Assembly (NCBI GenBank): GCA_021825785.1
Contig: JAKAGP010000109.1
Location: 1 to 6,615, forward strand
Reading direction: 5' to 3'
Origin: Nitrospirota bacterium
GTDB lineage: Bacteria > Nitrospirota > Thermodesulfovibrionia > Thermodesulfovibrionales > JdFR-88
DNA length: 6,615 bases
How positions within the stretch are numbered: position 1 is the first letter of the stretch; every line of letters begins with the position of its first letter. The translations under genes and the position numbers were made by a program. A model generated the notes under the pieces. That model searched no databases and had not been told where the DNA came from. It saw only the letters and a list, made by a program, of their open reading frames with translations. This document shows, piece after piece, positions 4,758-6,615 of the stretch.

Positions 4758-6615
4758 ATGCCCCGCGACGTTATTGAAAGGCTTAAATCCAGGATCGACA
4801 TTGTGGATGTCCTGTCCGGGTACATAACCTTGAAGCGTGCCGGGCGGAACTATATGGCCCTCTGTCCTTTTCACAACGAAAAAACCCCTTCTTTTATGGT
4901 AAGCCCGGAGAAACAGATGTTTCACTGTTTCGGATGCGGCGCGGGAGGCGATGCGCTGGGATTTGTCATGAAATACGAGTCCATGGGGTTTTCGGAAGCG
5001 GTCAGGCTGCTGGCCGAAAAGGCGGGGCTGGACGCGGCGGATTTCGCCCCGGCTGGTGGAGGCGGCGCGGCGGGTCTTAAGAGACAGCTTGCCCCGGTTT
5101 TGAAGGAGGCCAGGGATTTTTATGCAAAGGGCCTCGAAGGAGGCTCTTTGGGTAAAAACGGGCCGGCAAGGCAATACCTTGAGAAAAGGGGTGTATCCGG
5201 GGAAAGCATAAAGAGGTTCGCCCTGGGCTATGCTCCCTCCGGGTGGGGGCAGCTCTTGGCCCATTTAATGAGGCTCGGTTTCAGCGAGGACCTTATCTTT
5301 TCTTCCGGTGTAGCCAGAAGGGGCCAAAGCGGGCAAAAAAAACTCTTTGACATGCTTAGGGACAGGATCGTATTCCCGATAGCTGCCGCTGACGGTCTGG
5401 TGATAGCTTTTGGGGGGCGGATCATGGATGCCCCCATCCATAAAGATGCCAGGGAAAATGCGGGCGGCGAAGCAACTCAGAAACAGCCGAAATATCTTAA
5501 CACCGCCGATTCCCCGCTTTTTAAAAAGGGCGAGACCCTCTACGGGTTCGACCTGGCCAGGGATGCCGTACGGAAAAAGGAATATCTTGTCCTCTGCGAG
5601 GGGTATCTGGATGTGATCATGTGCCACCAGCATGGTTTTGAGAACGTGGCGGCCCCGCTTGGGACCGCTCTTACCCCGGCCCATTTAAGGAAGCTCAAGA
5701 GGTACGCGAACCGGCTTGTCCTGGTTTTTGACGGCGACGCGGCGGGCATCAGCGCGGCGAAAAGGGCCATTGCGCTGGCCCTTGAGCAGGACTTCCGGGT
5801 AAAGATCGCGATCATGCCTTCAGGCGAAGACCCGGACAGCCTTTTAAGGAGCAAAGGCCCAGTGGTTTTCAAAAAGGCGCTTGCGGCCTCACTGGGGCCG
5901 GTGCAGTTCATATTGAAGACGGCCAAAGGCCAGAGGGTGGATATCATAAAGGAAGCGATGGGGCTTCTGCACAGGGTCCAGGATACCATTGTCCGGGAGG
6001 AATTCATACGGGAACTCGCGGAGGCTGGGAAGATAAGGGAGCAGGCCATAAGGCAGGAGATGGAACGTCAGGGAGGAAATCAGGCAGTGGCCGGAGGGAG
6101 ACATTCCGGCGCAAGAAATGATCTTTCCTCTGGCGCCCGGAAGATGTTCGGGCACACGGAGGAAACATTGCTTTTGAGCGTCTTTGTGAACGCCCCTGAA
6201 AAAAGGGCGCGGATAATAGAGGAAGCGGGGGCGCTGGATGAGATGGAGGACCCGCTTGTCAAGGCCCTTATACTGAAGCTTGGCGGTAATTCGGATGTGT
6301 CCGGGGCAGGCGTGCCAGAGGGGGCAATTGCCGCAGGGAGCGGTCCCGAAGGGTTTTTCCCGCTGGATCTTACCGGTGCGGCTGCCAGCGAATTTTCCCA
6401 GGAGGAGGTCACCCTTTTGACCAGGGTGTCCATACAGCCGGGGTTTTCGCCTGATGAGGCGGACGGCACCATTTCCGGATGTGTAAGGAAGATACGCCTG
6501 CGCGGCATTGAAAAAAGGATAGCCGAGGCTGGCAAAAAAGGAGACGTGAACCTTTTAAAAAACCTGTACAGGGACAAAGAGGCCATAAAAGGAGGAGACC
6601 GGACGGATGGACAAC
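4758..6615 (+). CDS. dnaG: DNA primase DnaG (3' end beyond window)
   Basis: DnaG makes the RNA primers for chromosome replication and works with the DnaB helicase at the fork. The frame is open for 619 codons and runs off the right edge, so the stop is not seen. Domains in order: a CHC2 zinc finger with C36-x2-H39-x17-C57-x2-C60 (ALCPFH and FHCFGCG); the primase core with RDRIVFPI and IAFGGRIMDA; the Toprim metal site with E281 in CEGYLDV and D325/D327 in FDGDAAG; then a C-terminal helicase-interaction region from about residue 440. Between FGGRIMDA and PKYLNT there is an insert of about 16 polar residues not present in E. coli DnaG. ATG 4758 matches the family's N-terminus (MPRDVIERLKSRIDIVDV) but has no ribosome site. 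The gene follows rpsU, yqeY and NIF3 and probably comes before rpoD, as in a macromolecular synthesis operon. Confidence 0.95.
   Translation, partial: MPRDVIERLKSRIDIVDVLSGYITLKRAGRNYMALCPFHNEKTPSFMVSPEKQMFHCFGCGAGGDALGFVMKYESMGFSEAVRLLAEKAGLDAADFAPAGGGGAAGLKRQLAPVLKEARDFYAKGLEGGSLGKNGPARQYLEKRGVSGESIKRFALGYAPSGWGQLLAHLMRLGFSEDLIFSSGVARRGQSGQKKLFDMLRDRIVFPIAAADGLVIAFGGRIMDAPIHKDARENAGGEATQKQPKYLNTADSPLFKKGETLYGFDLARDAVRKKEYLVLCEGYLDVIMCHQHGFENVAAPLGTALTPAHLRKLKRYANRLVLVFDGDAAGISAAKRAIALALEQDFRVKIAIMPSGEDPDSLLRSKGPVVFKKALAASLGPVQFILKTAKGQRVDIIKEAMGLLHRVQDTIVREEFIRELAEAGKIREQAIRQEMERQGGNQAVAGGRHSGARNDLSSGARKMFGHTEETLLLSVFVNAPEKRARIIEEAGALDEMEDPLVKALILKLGGNSDVSGAGVPEGAIAAGSGPEGFFPLDLTGAAASEFSQEEVTLLTRVSIQPGFSPDEADGTISGCVRKIRLRGIEKRIAEAGKKGDVNLLKNLYRDKEAIKGGDRTDGQ
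6607..6615 (+). CDS. rpoD: Probable first codons of the next gene (rpoD by synteny)
   Basis: ATG GAC AAC at the very end has GGAGGAG at 6591-6597, 9 nt upstream, and overlaps the still-open dnaG frame. Three codons cannot identify a protein. The name rests on the widespread order rpsU-dnaG-rpoD and on the strong ribosome site. If correct, this is the primary sigma factor gene, translationally coupled to dnaG. Confidence 0.4.

Noticed and set aside
4752..6586. Several minus-strand open frames of 70-170 codons within dnaG
   Set aside because: The plus-strand frame encodes an uninterrupted DnaG with its zinc-finger and Toprim residues. The antisense frames have no motifs, and none has a convincing ribosome site and promoter together.
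1..6615. Mobile element, CRISPR array, toxin-antitoxin or phage genes
   Set aside because: No transposase or integrase motif, no regularly spaced repeats and no terminal inverted repeats with target duplication were seen. Base and codon usage appear even across the genes.

Overview
The window looks like the chromosome of an anaerobic or microaerophilic sulfur-metabolising bacterium. It has dissimilatory sulfite reductase (Dsr) membrane-complex genes, a DsrH/E/F plus TusA sulfur-relay cassette, and an rpsU-yqeY-NIF3-dnaG stretch typical of a housekeeping region. Frequent AGG (Arg) and ATA (Ile) codons, moderate-to-high GC and long runs of strong Shine-Dalgarno sites fit Nitrospirota or Desulfobacterota-like lineages. 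The lineage is an inference and cannot be settled from this window.

Layout. Positions 1-759 (+) hold the end of dsrK and all of dsrJ, overlapping by 8 nt. A perfect 13-bp terminator hairpin (790-832) closes this operon, so dsrO and dsrP do not follow dsrJ as they usually do. At 968-1153 (+) a small 2[4Fe-4S] ferredoxin has its own promoter-like sequence and ends in a 17-bp hairpin (1174-1210) that can serve both strands. On the minus strand, from 2637 down to 1240, lies an operon in the order DsrH/TusB-like, DsrE/TusD-like, DsrF/TusC-like, TusA. It has a good sigma-70 promoter (TTGACA, 17 bp, TATAGA) and a leader of about 165 nt with several potential RNA structures. Positions 2638-2970 are a divergent regulatory region with two abutting inverted repeats. 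From 2971 (+) come rpsU, yqeY, a NIF3-family gene and dnaG. dnaG runs off the right edge, and the last 9 nt look like the start of the next gene, by synteny rpoD.

How the genes fit together. DsrK and DsrJ belong to the DsrMKJOP complex, which links membrane quinones and periplasmic haems to cytoplasmic DsrC-type thiol/disulfide chemistry. TusA and the DsrE/F/H proteins are sulfur carriers that in sulfur oxidisers hand persulfide sulfur to DsrC. Having both sets within 3 kb suggests a sulfur-trafficking role tied to Dsr metabolism. The window does not show whether the direction is oxidative, reductive or disproportionating. The right half is a version of the macromolecular synthesis operon (S21, primase, sigma) with YqeY and a NIF3 protein inserted.

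The points most worth a second look are the structured leader and palindromes upstream of the DsrHEF-TusA operon, the lack of dsrOP after dsrJ, and an apparently leaderless dnaG whose TATAAT box ends 6 nt before the start codon. I found no mobile element, CRISPR array, tRNA or rRNA.
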